A DNA stretch of 64,000 bases from Stakelama saccharophila (GCF_032229225.1 NZ_CP135076.1:2585001-2649000); one strand, 5' to 3'; counted from the first letter of the stretch, positions 41,937 to 52,229 are shown. The notes: generated by a model from the sequence alone, not told the origin. Numbers and translations: made by a program.

Positions 41937-42812
41937 TCAGGCCGCGGCCCGATCGGCGGGAACGGCAGGGTCCGCGTCGCGCTTGGCCATTTCGTCCGCC
42001 CAGTGGAGAATTTCCATCCGCCCGTCGAAATGCTCGACCAATGCGGTGCATCCTTCCACCCAGTCGCCGTCATTGTAATAATCTATGCCGTCGATCCGGC
42101 GATAATCGGCCGTGTGAATATGTCCGGCGATCACGCCGTCCACGCCGCGGGCGCCCGCCGCCTTCGCCACGATCTCCTCGAAATTCGAGATGAACTCGAC
42201 GGCATTCTTGACCTTCGCCTTGGCATGTTTCGACAGCGACCAGTACGGCATGTTGAACGTCCGCCGCCAGGCGTTCACCCAGCGGTTCAGCGTCATCATG
42301 CCCTCATAGGCAACGTCGCCCAGATGCGCGAGCCACTTGTGCGACAGCGTGATCGCGTCGAACTCGTCGCCGTGCAGCACGAGCAGGCGGCGGCCGTCGG
42401 CGGTTTCGTGGATGGCGCGGCGAACGATCTCGACACCGCCGAAATGCAGCCCGGTGAACTGGCGGAACATTTCGTCGTGATTGCCGGGAATATAGATCAT
42501 GCGGGTGCCGCGCTTGGCGCGCTTCAGCAACCGCCAGACGATGTCGTTATGCGCCTCGGGCCAATAGAATTTGCGCCGCATCTTCCAGCCGTCGATGATA
42601 TCGCCGACCAGATACATCGTCTCGCTGTCGACATGATCCAGAAAATCGATGAGCATTCCGGCATTGCACCCGCGCGTGCCGAGATGGATATCGGAGATCC
42701 AGATGGTGCGGTACTGGTTGCGCTCACCGACCGTCCGTTCCGGGACGGCGGGCTGTGAAGTGACGAAATCGGCAAGTTCGCCGTCAAAGGGCAGTCGGGT
42801 AATCGTGGCCAT
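41937..42812 (-). CDS. UDP-2,3-diacylglucosamine diphosphatase-like phosphoesterase
   Basis: 291 residues of the calcineurin-like metallophosphatase fold. Motifs in order: SDIHLGTRG, GDIIDGW, GNHDEM, HGDEFD and GHIHTAD, which carry all metal ligands. The family includes LpxH/LpxI-type lipid A enzymes that release lipid X; the fragment around YWSLSKHAKAKVKNAVEF is typical of the alphaproteobacterial branch. With the GT4 gene just downstream it suggests lipid A or glycolipid assembly. Substrate not proven from sequence. Confidence 0.85.
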   Translation of the reverse strand: MATITRLPFDGELADFVTSQPAVPERTVGERNQYRTIWISDIHLGTRGCNAGMLIDFLDHVDSETMYLVGDIIDGWKMRRKFYWPEAHNDIVWRLLKRAKRGTRMIYIPGNHDEMFRQFTGLHFGGVEIVRRAIHETADGRRLLVLHGDEFDAITLSHKWLAHLGDVAYEGMMTLNRWVNAWRRTFNMPYWSLSKHAKAKVKNAVEFISNFEEIVAKAAGARGVDGVIAGHIHTADYRRIDGIDYYNDGDWVEGCTALVEHFDGRMEILHWADEMAKRDADPAVPADRAAA

Positions 42813-42952
42813 TGCGGAGCCCCCGCTGGTTCGCGACGGTTCACCCTATGCCCGGCGATTGTTACAGTTCAAACGCCTTCGATTTCACGGTTTTGTCATG
42901 GAAATGCGGCGCCGCACCGCCATTTGGGACGACGGGCGGCGCGGACCGCATC

Positions 42953-44317
42953 CTACTCCGCCGCCAGCACCGTCTTCAGGTTCATGAATTCGTGCATCCC
43001 CCAGGGGCCGAGTTCGCGGCCATGGCCGGATTTCTTCACGCCGCCGAAGGGCGCTTGCGGGGCGGAGGCGAGCATCTGGTTCACCGCGGTCATGCCCGCC
43101 GCGATGTCGCGCTCGAACCGTTCGCGTTCGCCATCGTCCGTCGTCCACACGCTCGATCCCAGGCCATAGGGAATGTCGTTGGCGAGCGTGATCGCCTCGT
43201 CGATATCGGAAACCTTGAACACCATCGCCACGGGGCCGAACAGTTCCTCCCTCGCGATGTCGCTGTCGCGGGGCACGTCGGTGAGGATGCCGGCGCTGAG
43301 AAAGGCACCCGCCTCGCCGACTTTCTCTGCGCCGAACAACAGCGTGGCGCCCGCCTGTTTGGCCCGGTCGACCTGGTCGAGCACCGTGTCGCGCTGATCG
43401 AAGCTCGACAGCGGCCCCATGTCGGTCGCCTCGTCCATCGGATCCCCTGCCTTCACCGCCTTCATCCCCGCGGCGAATTTCTCCATGAAAGCGTCGTGGA
43501 TATCGGCATGGACGATCATCCGTTTGCCGCAGATGCAGGACTGGCCGGTATTCTGGACGCGCGCGGTCACCGCCTGCTTCGCCGCTTCTTCGATGTCTGC
43601 CGAGGGCATGACGATGAAGGGATCGGAGCCGCCGAGTTCGAGCACCACCTTCTTCAGCGCCTTGCCGGCCGCTTCGGCAACCTTGGAACCGGCGCCCTCG
43701 CTGCCCGTCAGGGTGACGGCGGCGACACGGTCGTCGGCGATGACGCCCGCCACCTTGTCGGAACGGATGGCGAGGTTCTGGAACACGCCCTCCGGCGCAC
43801 CGGCCTGCCGCGCCATGTCCTCGATCGCGGCGGCAACGCCCTGGGTGATCGAGGCGTGCTTGAGCAGGCCGACATTGCCCGCCATGATCGCCGGCGCCAT
43901 GAAGCGCACCACCTGCCAATAGGGAAAGTTCCACGGCATGATCGCCAGCACCGGCCCGATCGGCAGCCAGCGGCCGGTGGCGCTGCCCTTCGGCACCGGG
44001 ACCGTCTCTTCCTCCAGGAAGGACGGGCCGTTTTCGGCGAAATGGCGAAAACCGGCCACGCACTTCTCGACTTCCGCGATGGCGGACTTGAGCGTCTTGC
44101 CCATTTCACGCGTGGCGATTTCGGCAAGCTCGCGCTTGTTCGCATCGAACCGGTCGGCGAGCGCATCCAGAAGCGCGGTGCGGCGGTCGAGCGGCGACAC
44201 CCGCCAGTCCCGCCACGCCGTCTCGGCCGTGGCCAGCGCGCGCTCGATGCCGACGTCGTCGAGTTCGGCGAAGCGTTCGCCTTTCGCGCCGGTGGCGGGG
44301 TTGATGCTCTGAAACAT
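42953..44317 (-). CDS. NAD(P)-dependent succinate-semialdehyde dehydrogenase-like ALDH
   Basis: 454 residues, aldehyde dehydrogenase fold. MPWNFPYWQVVRF, ELGGSDPFIVM (general-base Glu) and NTGQSCICGKRM (catalytic Cys) are present, and EELFGPVAMVF and PFGGVKKSGHGRELG near the end complete the family blocks. It oxidises an aldehyde such as succinate semialdehyde to the acid. It reads opposite to the xseB/ispA unit. An extended frame to 44645 is not required. Confidence 0.88.
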   Translation of the reverse strand: MFQSINPATGAKGERFAELDDVGIERALATAETAWRDWRVSPLDRRTALLDALADRFDANKRELAEIATREMGKTLKSAIAEVEKCVAGFRHFAENGPSFLEEETVPVPKGSATGRWLPIGPVLAIMPWNFPYWQVVRFMAPAIMAGNVGLLKHASITQGVAAAIEDMARQAGAPEGVFQNLAIRSDKVAGVIADDRVAAVTLTGSEGAGSKVAEAAGKALKKVVLELGGSDPFIVMPSADIEEAAKQAVTARVQNTGQSCICGKRMIVHADIHDAFMEKFAAGMKAVKAGDPMDEATDMGPLSSFDQRDTVLDQVDRAKQAGATLLFGAEKVGEAGAFLSAGILTDVPRDSDIAREELFGPVAMVFKVSDIDEAITLANDIPYGLGSSVWTTDDGERERFERDIAAGMTAVNQMLASAPQAPFGGVKKSGHGRELGPWGMHEFMNLKTVLAAE

Positions 44318-44417
44318 GGGGACTCCTCAAATGGGCGTGCGGCAAAAATCGCCTCGTCAACGCGACGGCGCTGCGGGGAGTTGCAATCGCCCCGCCGTCC
44401 GGGCCATAGCGGCAGGC

Positions 44418-44663
44418 ATGGCAGAACAGCCCGACACCAACGAACTCACCTTCGAGCAGGCGCTGCGCGAGCTGGAACAGATCGTCGGCCAGCTCGAAAG
44501 CGGCGAGGCGGAACTCGACAAGGCGATCGGCCTGTACGAACGCGGCGACAGGCTGCGCAAGCTGTGCCAGACGCGGCTCGACGCGGCGCAGGCGCGGATA
44601 GAGGCGATCCGGCTCGATGCCGAGGGCAAGCCTGCCGGCACCCAAGCCTTCGACGCCGGGTGA
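44418..44663 (+). CDS. xseB: Exodeoxyribonuclease VII small subunit
   Basis: 81 residues: LTFEQALRELEQIVGQLESGEAELDKAIGLYERGDRLRKLCQTRLDAAQARI is the two-helix XseB body that binds the XseA nuclease. An N-terminal extension in frame is shadow. The stop overlaps the next start as GTGA, the frequent xseB-ispA arrangement. Confidence 0.93.
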   Translation: MAEQPDTNELTFEQALRELEQIVGQLESGEAELDKAIGLYERGDRLRKLCQTRLDAAQARIEAIRLDAEGKPAGTQAFDAG

Positions 44664-45568
44664 TCCTCGCCGTGGCGCAGCATCCCGTCCTTCGCTCCGC
44701 GTTACGGGAAGTGGGCGCGGAAATGGACCGGCAGTTCGACCTGTTGCTCAGGCGCCCGGACGATCCGCGCGGCGACCTCTATGATGCGATGCGCCATGCG
44801 ACGATCGGCGGCGGCAAGCGGTTGCGCCCGCTGCTCGTGCACGCGACGGGGCGGCTGTTCGGCGTCGCGGCCGACGCCCTCGCCCGCGTGTCGCTCGCGA
44901 TCGAATGCATCCATACCTATTCGCTGATCCATGACGATCTGCCGATGATGGACGACGACGACATGCGCCGCGGCAAGCCGACCGTGCATAAGGCGTTCGA
45001 CGAAGCGACGGCGATCCTGGCCGGGGACTGCCTGCATGCGCTTGCCTTCGAGATACTGGCCGACGCCGCCACGCATTCGGACCCCGCGGTGCGCGCCGAC
45101 CTGGTGCTGGAGCTGGCGCGTGCGTCCGGGCCCACCGGCATGGCGGGCGGTCAGATGATGGACCTGCGCGCCCAAGGCGCCGGTTTCGACCTGCCGACCG
45201 TCACCCGGTTGCAGGCGCTCAAGACCGGCGCGCTGATCGGCTGCGCGGTCGAATCGGGCGCGATCCTGGGCCATGTGCCGCCGGAGGGGCGCACAGGGCT
45301 GCGCGGCTATGCCCGCGATATCGGCCTGGCCTTCCAGATCGCCGACGACATCCTGGACGTGGAGGGCGACGAGGAAGCGGCCGGCAAGAAGCTGCGCAAG
45401 GACGGCGACCGCGGAAAGGAAACCTTTCTCAGCCTGCTGGGGCTGGAACGTGCCCGCGAGCAGGCGGCGATGCTGGTCGAACAGGCGATCGACCATCTGC
45501 ACGGCTTCGGCACCGAAGCCGATCTGTTGCGTACCATCGCCCGCTATACCCTGGAACGCGACCGGTGA
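44660..45568 (+). CDS. ispA: Polyprenyl (farnesyl) diphosphate synthase
   Basis: 302 residues. The first aspartate-rich motif [14 protein letters not shown] and the second [14 protein letters not shown] coordinate Mg and the diphosphates; [10 protein letters not shown] binds the homoallylic substrate. It condenses dimethylallyl or geranyl diphosphate with isopentenyl diphosphate for quinones, carotenoids and undecaprenyl carrier. GTG start 44660 (or GTG 44672). A 918-residue frame covering it is a read-through of unrelated codons upstream. Chain length is unproven. Confidence 0.92.
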   Translation: MILAVAQHPVLRSALREVGAEMDRQFDLLLRRPDDPRGDLYDAMRHATIGGGKRLRPLLVHATGRLFGVAADALARVSLAIECIHTYSLIHDDLPMMDDDDMRRGKPTVHKAFDEATAILAGDCLHALAFEILADAATHSDPAVRADLVLELARASGPTGMAGGQMMDLRAQGAGFDLPTVTRLQALKTGALIGCAVESGAILGHVPPEGRTGLRGYARDIGLAFQIADDILDVEGDEEAAGKKLRKDGDRGKETFLSLLGLERAREQAAMLVEQAIDHLHGFGTEADLLRTIARYTLERDR

Positions 45569-45599
45569 GCCCATTGGCCGCCGTAGAGGAGACATCGCG

Positions 45600-46100
45600 A
45601 TGAGCACCCGCACCGGCGTTTATCCGGGCACCTTCGACCCCATCACGCTCGGCCATATGGACATTATCCGGCGCGGCGCGAAGCTGGTCGACCGGCTCGT
45701 CATCGGCGTCACAACCAATCCGTCCAAGTCGCCGATGTTCTCGGTCGAGGAACGCATGGCGATGGTCCGGCGAGAGGTCGAGGGCATCGGCGGTGAAATC
45801 CATGTCGTCGCGTTCGACGCGCTGCTGATGGAATTCGCGGAGAACGAGGGCGCCAGCGTCATCATCCGGGGCCTGCGCGCGGTCGCGGATTTCGAATATG
45901 AATATCAGATGGCGGGCATGAACCAGCAACTCAACGACCGGATCGAGACGGTCTTCCTGATGGCCGACGTCTCGCTGCAGCCGATCGCATCGCGGCTCGT
46001 CAAGGAGATCGCGCTGTTCGGCGGCGATATCGCCAAGTTCGTCAGTCCCGCGGTGCGCGAAGAGGTCGTCGCCCGCGTCGCGGAGATGAAGGCCCGCTAA
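45600..46100 (+). CDS. coaD: Pantetheine-phosphate adenylyltransferase
   Basis: 166 residues. GVYPGTFDPITLGHMDI (nucleotidyl-transfer motif with the TxGH His), ...IIRGLRAVADFEYEYQMAGMN and SSRLVKEIA-like text IASRLVKEIALFGGD are the CoaD hallmarks. It makes dephospho-CoA from 4'-phosphopantetheine and ATP. GAGGAG lies 9-10 bases before the ATG at 45600. Confidence 0.95.
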   Translation: MSTRTGVYPGTFDPITLGHMDIIRRGAKLVDRLVIGVTTNPSKSPMFSVEERMAMVRREVEGIGGEIHVVAFDALLMEFAENEGASVIIRGLRAVADFEYEYQMAGMNQQLNDRIETVFLMADVSLQPIASRLVKEIALFGGDIAKFVSPAVREEVVARVAEMKAR

Positions 46101-46173
46101 ATACCATTCAGATTGGCGCAAGCGCCGTTATGGTCTACACGGCGCCACACCATTTCCGGGTATTGGGGAAGTC

Positions 46174-46926
46174 ATGCGTTTCATTGCGTTTCTGCTCGCG
46201 CTGGTCGCCGCCATGGCGGCGATGCCGGCCGCAGCTCAGAATCAGTTGTTCGAGGTGAAGGGCCGCAAGGCCGCGCCGGGCCCGGACGACAAGGACAATC
46301 TCTGGCTGCTGGACCTGTCCACCGGCGGCCGGGTGACGATCCTGCTGCGCCCCGATGTCGCGCCGAACATGGTGGCGCGGGTGAAGACGCTGACGCGCGA
46401 CCATTTCTACGACGGCACCATCTTTCACCGCGTGATGGATTCGCCGGTCCCGATCGCCCAGGGCGGCGATCCCGGGGGCGACGGCAGGGGCGGATCCGAC
46501 CTTCCCGACCTGAAGGCGGAGTTCAACTATCTGCCGCATGTCCGCGGCGCGGTGTCGGCCGCCCGGCGCGGCGCGCCCGAAGGCGCCAGCGAGGAACAGC
46601 GGACTGAGGCGGAAAACAGCGCCAACAGCCAGTTCTTCATCATGTTTCAGCCCTATCTGGGGTTCGACCGCAAATATACCGTATTCGGGCGCGTGATCGA
46701 CGGCATGGAATATGTCGACAAGATCCATCGCGGCCAGCCGCCGGCCGATCCCACCCGGATCGTCCATGCCTATATCGCCGCCGACAATCCGCCGCCGTAC
46801 AGCAACGCGCCGGCCGCTGCGCCATCGCCGGCGCAACAGAAGGACGCCGACATCGTGCTGCCGGGCGCCGGTGACGGCGCAGATGCCGCCGGCGATCCGG
46901 CCGCCGGCAAATCCGACAGCGACTGA
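46174..46926 (+). CDS. Periplasmic cyclophilin-type peptidyl-prolyl isomerase
   Basis: 250 residues. A signal peptide (FIAFLLALVAAMAAMPAAAQ) is followed by the cyclophilin fold: HFYDGTIFHRVMDSPVPIAQGGDPGGDGRGGSD (active-site Arg and Gln) and ENSANSQFFIMFQP. It catalyses cis-trans isomerisation of proline bonds in exported proteins. The C-terminal ~40 residues are an Ala/Gly/Pro/Asp-rich tail. It is separated by ~70 bases from coaD and lies just before queA on the same strand. Confidence 0.9.
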   Translation: MRFIAFLLALVAAMAAMPAAAQNQLFEVKGRKAAPGPDDKDNLWLLDLSTGGRVTILLRPDVAPNMVARVKTLTRDHFYDGTIFHRVMDSPVPIAQGGDPGGDGRGGSDLPDLKAEFNYLPHVRGAVSAARRGAPEGASEEQRTEAENSANSQFFIMFQPYLGFDRKYTVFGRVIDGMEYVDKIHRGQPPADPTRIVHAYIAADNPPPYSNAPAAAPSPAQQKDADIVLPGAGDGADAAGDPAAGKSDSD

Positions 46927-46944
46927 TCCCGGACCGCCGCAGGC

Positions 46945-47973
46945 GTGAGAGTCGACGATTTCGATTTCGAGCTGCCGCCGGAGCGGATCGCGCTACGACC
47001 GGCAAGCCCGCGTGACGCGGCCCGGATGCTGGTCGCCGACACGCGCGGGCTGCGCGACCGTGTCGTTCGGGAACTGCCCGAAATCCTGCGCGCCGGTGAC
47101 TGCCTGGTCTTTAACGACACGCGCGTGATCCCTGCCCGGCTGGAGGGCCGGCGCGGCGATGCGGCCATAAGCGCCACGCTGCACAAGCGGGAGGGGCCGC
47201 GCCGCTGGCGCGCCTTCATCCGCAATGCCAGGCGGCTGCGCGACGGCGACACCATCGCCTTCGGCGGCGAAGTGCAGGCGGTGGCCGCGGACCGCGCGGC
47301 GGACGGCAGCTTCGCGCTCGATTTTGCCGGCGACGAACCGGTGGAGATCCTCCTGGAGCGCGCGGGCAGCATGCCCCTGCCGCCCTATATCGCCTCCAGG
47401 CGGCCGACGGACGCGCGCGATGCTCGGGACTATCAGACCATGTTCGCACGCGAAGCGGGGGCCGTCGCCGCGCCCACCGCCGCGCTGCACTTCACGCCGG
47501 AACTGATGGCCGAACTGGACGCCGCCGGCATCGCGCACGAGACGCTGACGCTGCATGTCGGCGCCGGCACGTTCCTGCCGGTGAAGGCGGAGGATACCGA
47601 CGACCATGTCATGCACGCGGAATGGGGCCGGATCGACGCCGCGACCGCCGACCGGCTGAACGCCGTGCGCCGCGACGGCGGACGCGTCATCGCCGTGGGC
47701 ACGACCAGCCTGCGCCTGATCGAGAGCGCGGCCGGCGCGGACGACGTGATCCGCCCGTTCGAGGGGGATACCGACATCTTCATCACGCCCGGCTATCGCT
47801 TTCGCGGGGTGGACGGCCTGATGACCAATTTCCACCTGCCGCGCTCCACGCTGTTCATGCTGGTATCGGCGCTGATGGGGCTGGAGCGGATGCAGGCGGT
47901 CTATGCCCATGCGATCGCGGGCGATTACCGCTTCTACAGCTATGGCGATGCCAGTCTGCTGCTCCCGGCCTGA
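46945..47973 (+). CDS. queA: tRNA preQ1 ribosyltransferase-isomerase
   Basis: 342 residues. It begins [19 protein letters not shown] and continues with [29 protein letters not shown] and [18 protein letters not shown], all QueA signatures. It transfers and isomerises the ribosyl group of S-adenosylmethionine onto preQ1 in tRNA, the penultimate step of queuosine synthesis. GTG start. The gene follows the isomerase gene by 18 bases; tgt was not seen in the window. Confidence 0.95.
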   Translation: MRVDDFDFELPPERIALRPASPRDAARMLVADTRGLRDRVVRELPEILRAGDCLVFNDTRVIPARLEGRRGDAAISATLHKREGPRRWRAFIRNARRLRDGDTIAFGGEVQAVAADRAADGSFALDFAGDEPVEILLERAGSMPLPPYIASRRPTDARDARDYQTMFAREAGAVAAPTAALHFTPELMAELDAAGIAHETLTLHVGAGTFLPVKAEDTDDHVMHAEWGRIDAATADRLNAVRRDGGRVIAVGTTSLRLIESAAGADDVIRPFEGDTDIFITPGYRFRGVDGLMTNFHLPRSTLFMLVSALMGLERMQAVYAHAIAGDYRFYSYGDASLLLPA

Positions 47974-48086
47974 AACGCACGGCCCAGTTGCGGGTCGGCA
48001 TCCTCCGTTTGTCATAATGCAAGCGGACGGAGGGCTTGAATTCGACGACTTCCCGATGCGCTAGTATCACCCGGCACCATCGTCTT

Positions 48087-49031
48087 ATGGAAACGCGCAT
48101 GAGTGCTTCTCACCCCCGCGGCCATGCCGGCCACCATCACGGCCATTCCCATGCGCCCGCCGATTTCGGCCGCGCCTTCGCCATCGGTATCGCGCTGAAC
48201 GTCGGCTTCGTCGCGATCGAGGGAGCGGCGGGTTTCCTGACCGATTCGATGGCGCTGCTGGCGGATGCCGGGCACAATCTGTCGGACGTGCTGGGCCTGC
48301 TGATCGCCTGGGGCGGAGCAGAGCTTGCCAAACGGCCGCCGTCCAAGCGCTTTACCTATGGTCTGCGCGGGTCCTCGATCCTGGCCGCACTGGGCAATGC
48401 GCTGCTGCTGATGATCGCGGTGGGCGCGATCTCGTGGGAGGCGATCGGGCGGTTGGGCGACCCGCCGCCCGTCGGCGGAGGCACGGTGATGATCGTCGCC
48501 GCCATCGGCATCGTCATCAACACCGCCACCGCACTGCTGTTCGCGCGCGGGCGCAAGGGCGACATCAATATCCGCGGCGCGTTCCTCCACATGGCGGCGG
48601 ACGCGGCGGTATCCGCCGGCGTCGTCATTGCCGGCGGCCTGATCCTGTGGACCGGTGCGGAATGGATCGATCCCGTGGTCAGCCTGCTGATCGTCGCCGT
48701 CATCCTGTGGAGCACCTGGGGCCTGCTGAAGGAATCGACGACCATGGCGCTGCAGGCGGTCCCCCAGGGTATCGAGCACGACGCGGTGGCGGCAGCGTTG
48801 GAAAGCCTGCCCGGTGTCGCCCAGCTCCACGATCTCCATATCTGGCCGATGTCGACGACCGAGGTCGCCCTCACCGCGCATCTGGTCATGCCCGGCGGCC
48901 ATCCGGGCGATCCGTTCCTGATCGACCTGCAACACCGCCTCGACCGCGATTTCGGCATTCACCACGCGACGGTGCAGATCGAGACCTCCGAGCAGTCCGC
49001 TTGCCACATGGAAAGCCCGCAACGCGTATAG
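48087..49031 (+). CDS. Cation diffusion facilitator (zinc/cobalt efflux) transporter
   Basis: 314 residues. A His-rich N-terminus (HAGHHHGHSHAP) precedes six membrane spans; spans 2 and 5 contain DSMALLADAGHNLSDV (HxxxD site) and AFLHMAADAAVSAGV. A cytoplasmic C-terminal domain (HDLHIWPMSTTEVALTAHLVMP) ends the chain. CzcD-like export of Zn, Co or Cd driven by protons. METRM at 48087 and MSASH at 48099 are both possible starts; neither has a strong ribosome site. The His-rich tract likely senses or collects metal. Confidence 0.92.
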   Translation: METRMSASHPRGHAGHHHGHSHAPADFGRAFAIGIALNVGFVAIEGAAGFLTDSMALLADAGHNLSDVLGLLIAWGGAELAKRPPSKRFTYGLRGSSILAALGNALLLMIAVGAISWEAIGRLGDPPPVGGGTVMIVAAIGIVINTATALLFARGRKGDINIRGAFLHMAADAAVSAGVVIAGGLILWTGAEWIDPVVSLLIVAVILWSTWGLLKESTTMALQAVPQGIEHDAVAAALESLPGVAQLHDLHIWPMSTTEVALTAHLVMPGGHPGDPFLIDLQHRLDRDFGIHHATVQIETSEQSACHMESPQRV

Positions 49032-49181
49032 CGGTTCTTCTCCCCCCTTTTGAACGGAAGGTTGAACGGAAGGGGCGCTCTCTCGAACTCCCCTCCGCTT
49101 CCCTTCGGCGGACGAGTTCGCTATCGCACGCGCGAGCGCCGGACGGCCGGCTTTCCTCATCATTCGGACAAGGCATTTTCC

Positions 49182-50282
49182 ATGGGTTTCCGCTGCGGCA
49201 TCGTCGGTCTTCCGAACGTCGGCAAGTCGACGCTTTTCAACGCGCTCACCGAAACGGCGGCGGCGCAGGCGGCGAACTATCCCTTCTGCACGATCGAACC
49301 CAATGTCGGTCAGGTCGCGGTGCCCGATCCGCGCCTCGACAAGCTGGCCGAGATCGCCGGTTCGGCGAAGAAGATCGAGACGCAGCTCGCCTTCGTCGAC
49401 ATCGCCGGGCTGGTGCGCGGCGCATCAAAGGGCGAAGGGCTGGGCAACCAGTTCCTCGGCAATATCCGCGAGGTCGACGCGATCGTCCACGTCCTGCGCT
49501 GTTTTGAAAATGACGACATCCAGCATGTCGACAACCATGTCGATCCGATCGCCGATGCCGAGACGGTGGAGACGGAACTGATGCTGTCCGACCTCGAAAG
49601 CCTCGAAAAACGCGTGCCCAATCTGCAGAAGAAGGGGCAGGCTGGCGACAAGGACGCCAAGCTCGCCGCGGCGGTGCTCGGTCGCGCGCTCGACCTGCTG
49701 CGCGACGGTTCGCCGGCGCGGCTGACCGAGATCAATGACGAGGAGGAGGCGCGCACCTTCGCCCAGGCACAACTCCTCACCGCCAAGCCGGTGCTGTACG
49801 TCTGCAACGTCAACGAGGACGAGGCGGCACAGGGCAACGAATATTCCGCGCGCGTGTTCGAAAAGGCGAAGGCCGAGGGCGCGCAGGCGGTGGTCGTGTC
49901 CGCCGCGATCGAGGCCGAGATCGCCACGATGGCGCCCGAGGACCGCAAGGAATTTCTTGCCGACCTGGGCCTGGAGGAGACCGGCCTCGCCCGTGTCATC
50001 CGCGCCGGATATACGCTGCTCGACCTGCTGACCTTCTTCACCGCCGGGCCGAAGGAAGCCCGCGCCTGGACCGTCCATAGCGGCGCGAGGGCGCCGCAGG
50101 CGGCGGGCGTGATCCACACCGATTTCGAGCGCGGCTTCATCCGTGCCGAAACGATCGCCTATGACGATTATGTCGCGCTGGGCGGTGAGGCCGGCGCACG
50201 CGATGCCGGCAAGCTGCGCCAGGAAGGCAAGGACTATGTCGTCCAGGACGGCGACGTGATGCTCTTCCGCTTCAACGTCTAG
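49182..50282 (+). CDS. ychF: Redox-regulated ATPase YchF
   Basis: 366 residues of the OBG/YchF GTPase-like family: MGFRCGIVGLPNVGKSTLFNAL (G1), VDIAGLVRGASKGEGLGNQFL (G3) and a C-terminal TGS-like domain (ARAWTVHSGARAPQAAGVIHTDFERGFIRAE, given partly). YchF binds ATP rather than GTP and affects the ribosome and oxidative stress response. An extension to 49050 has no ribosome site. Single gene. Confidence 0.95.
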   Translation: MGFRCGIVGLPNVGKSTLFNALTETAAAQAANYPFCTIEPNVGQVAVPDPRLDKLAEIAGSAKKIETQLAFVDIAGLVRGASKGEGLGNQFLGNIREVDAIVHVLRCFENDDIQHVDNHVDPIADAETVETELMLSDLESLEKRVPNLQKKGQAGDKDAKLAAAVLGRALDLLRDGSPARLTEINDEEEARTFAQAQLLTAKPVLYVCNVNEDEAAQGNEYSARVFEKAKAEGAQAVVVSAAIEAEIATMAPEDRKEFLADLGLEETGLARVIRAGYTLLDLLTFFTAGPKEARAWTVHSGARAPQAAGVIHTDFERGFIRAETIAYDDYVALGGEAGARDAGKLRQEGKDYVVQDGDVMLFRFNV

Positions 50283-50494
50283 AGGCGGGTGCTGTCAGCT
50301 TTGCCCACGACCAGCCTGAACTTTCCGGGAAGTTCGGGGCCGGGGCGGGAGCACAAGGAAGCGGGGAGCAAAGGAAGGCAGAGGTAGAGGCTCTTCCTGA
50401 ATCCGCCAAAGGGTCCGGCGCGGCGTTCAAAGTTGGTCGAACTTACCTCCGGACCGCCTTCCCTCCGTCACAAAGCAGTGGCAGGACGGCGCCC

Positions 50495-51775
50495 ATGCAG
50501 ACCTTGTTCCGGATCGCCGCCCTGGGGCTGGCAGCCATGCTGCCGGCCTGCGCCCCGCAGGTGAGTCAGACGCCGCGCACCGTCGCCGATGCCGCGCCGG
50601 CCGCAAGAGAGCCCGTCACCATCCTCGTTTCGATCGACGGCTTCCGCCCCGATTATCTCGATCGCGGCGTGACGCCGAACCTGTCGCGGCTGAAGGCGAG
50701 CGGCGTGTTTTCGCGCATGATCCCCTCCTTCCCGTCCAAGACCTTTCCCAACCACTGGGCGATCGCCACCGGCGAATATCCGGACCATAACGGCATCACC
50801 GCCAACAAGATGGAGGACCCTCGCCGGCCCGGCGAGGTCTTCAACATGGCGAGCGACGACCCCTTCTGGTGGAACGAGGCGAAGCCGATCTGGGTCGCCG
50901 CCGAACAGGCCGGCATCCGCACCGCGACCATGTTCTGGCCCGGCTCCAACGTCGCCTGGGGCGGAACGATGGACAAGGACTGGCCGCACGCGGTGACGGG
51001 CGGTACGCGGCCCCAGGACTGGCAGCAGTTCGCGCAGGCCGTATCGGGTACGCAGCGGGTGAATGCCGTGCTCGACTGGCTGCGGCGCCCCGCCGGCATC
51101 CGGCCGAAACTGGTGACGCTGTATTTCGATACCGTCGATACCGCCGGCCACGCCCATGGCCCCCAGGCGAAGGAGACGACCGCCGTCGTGGCCGACGTGG
51201 ACGACAAGATCGGAATGCTGCTCGATGGGCTGGAGCGGCTCGACCAGCCGGCGAACCTGATCGTCGTGTCCGATCACGGCATGGCCGCGACCAGCACCGC
51301 GCGCACCGTAGCGCTCGACCGTTTTCTGCCGGCCGAGGACATTCGCGTCGTCGAAAGCGGCCCCTATGCCAGCCTGGAGCCGACAAAGGGCCATGAAGAC
51401 GAGGTCGCGGCGAAGCTGCTGGGCAAGCACGAACACATGACCTGCTGGCGCAAGCAGAACATCCCGGTGCGCTTTCATTACGGCGCCAACCGCCGCATCC
51501 CGCCGATATTCTGCCTGGCCGAAACCGGCTGGTCGATCGCGCCGACCGCGCCGGCCGGGTCGTATTCGGGCGGCAATCACGGATATGACAACCGCGCGCC
51601 GGAGATGGCGGCGCTGTTCATCGCGCACGGCCCCGCCTTTGCCGATGGTGCGAACCTGCCGCCCTTTCCCAATGTCGATGTCGAGCCGCTGCTGCGTGAT
51701 CTGATCGGTCTGCCGGCAAAGGCTGGCGCCGACGGCACGGATGCGCCATTCCAGCAGGTGCTGACCACGCACTGA
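50495..51775 (+). CDS. Type I phosphodiesterase/nucleotide pyrophosphatase, lipoprotein
   Basis: 426 residues. Signal peptide and lipobox LPAC, so periplasmic and membrane-anchored. SIDGFRPDYLDRG and PSFPSKTFPNHWAIATG (Thr/Ser nucleophile) plus DTAGHAHGP and DHGMAATS define the alkaline-phosphatase-superfamily NPP fold with two zinc sites. It hydrolyses nucleotide phosphodiesters or pyrophosphates. Ten bases before the MaoC gene, so they are co-transcribed. Confidence 0.9.
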   Translation: MQTLFRIAALGLAAMLPACAPQVSQTPRTVADAAPAAREPVTILVSIDGFRPDYLDRGVTPNLSRLKASGVFSRMIPSFPSKTFPNHWAIATGEYPDHNGITANKMEDPRRPGEVFNMASDDPFWWNEAKPIWVAAEQAGIRTATMFWPGSNVAWGGTMDKDWPHAVTGGTRPQDWQQFAQAVSGTQRVNAVLDWLRRPAGIRPKLVTLYFDTVDTAGHAHGPQAKETTAVVADVDDKIGMLLDGLERLDQPANLIVVSDHGMAATSTARTVALDRFLPAEDIRVVESGPYASLEPTKGHEDEVAAKLLGKHEHMTCWRKQNIPVRFHYGANRRIPPIFCLAETGWSIAPTAPAGSYSGGNHGYDNRAPEMAALFIAHGPAFADGANLPPFPNVDVEPLLRDLIGLPAKAGADGTDAPFQQVLTTH

Positions 51776-51785
51776 AAGGCTGGCG

Positions 51786-52229
51786 ATGCAATATTTCGAG
51801 GATATCGAGGTCGGCGCTCGCGACAGCTTCGGCCGCTATGCTGTGACGCGCGAAGAGGTGATCGACTTTGCGCGCAAATATGACCCGCAACCCTTTCACC
51901 TGTCGGACGAGGCGGCGGCGGAAACCTATTTCGGACGACTCTCTGCGAGCGGCTGGCACACCTGCGCGATGACGATGGCGATGATCGTCGAAAATCTGAC
52001 GGACCGGCAGCAGGCGGGCCTTGGGTCGCCGGGTATCGACGAACTGCGCTGGCTGAAACCGGTCTATCCCGGCGATACGCTGCGCTGCGAGACGGAAGTG
52101 CTCGACAAGCGCGCATCCCGAAGCCGGCCCGAGATGGGCAGCTATCGCAGCCGAACCACGGTGTTCAACCAGGACGACGTGCCCGTGCTGACCTTCGTTT
52201 CCACGGGCCTGATCCGCCGCCGCCCATAA
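51786..52229 (+). CDS. MaoC-like (R)-specific enoyl-CoA hydratase family protein
   Basis: 147 residues of hot-dog fold. YFEDIEVG, FGRYAVTREEVIDFARKYDPQPFHLSDEAA and FGRLSASGWHTCAMTM contain the catalytic D-H pair of the MaoC family. Likely hydrates trans-enoyl-CoA or modifies other CoA thioesters. Follows the phosphodiesterase by 10 bases, with no functional link apparent. Confidence 0.88.
   Translation: MQYFEDIEVGARDSFGRYAVTREEVIDFARKYDPQPFHLSDEAAAETYFGRLSASGWHTCAMTMAMIVENLTDRQQAGLGSPGIDELRWLKPVYPGDTLRCETEVLDKRASRSRPEMGSYRSRTTVFNQDDVPVLTFVSTGLIRRRP

Noticed and set aside
42812..45568. 918-residue plus-strand frame
   Set aside because: Only its last ~300 codons are a gene (ispA). The rest is antisense to the aldehyde dehydrogenase and frame-shifted over xseB, whose own frame is clear.
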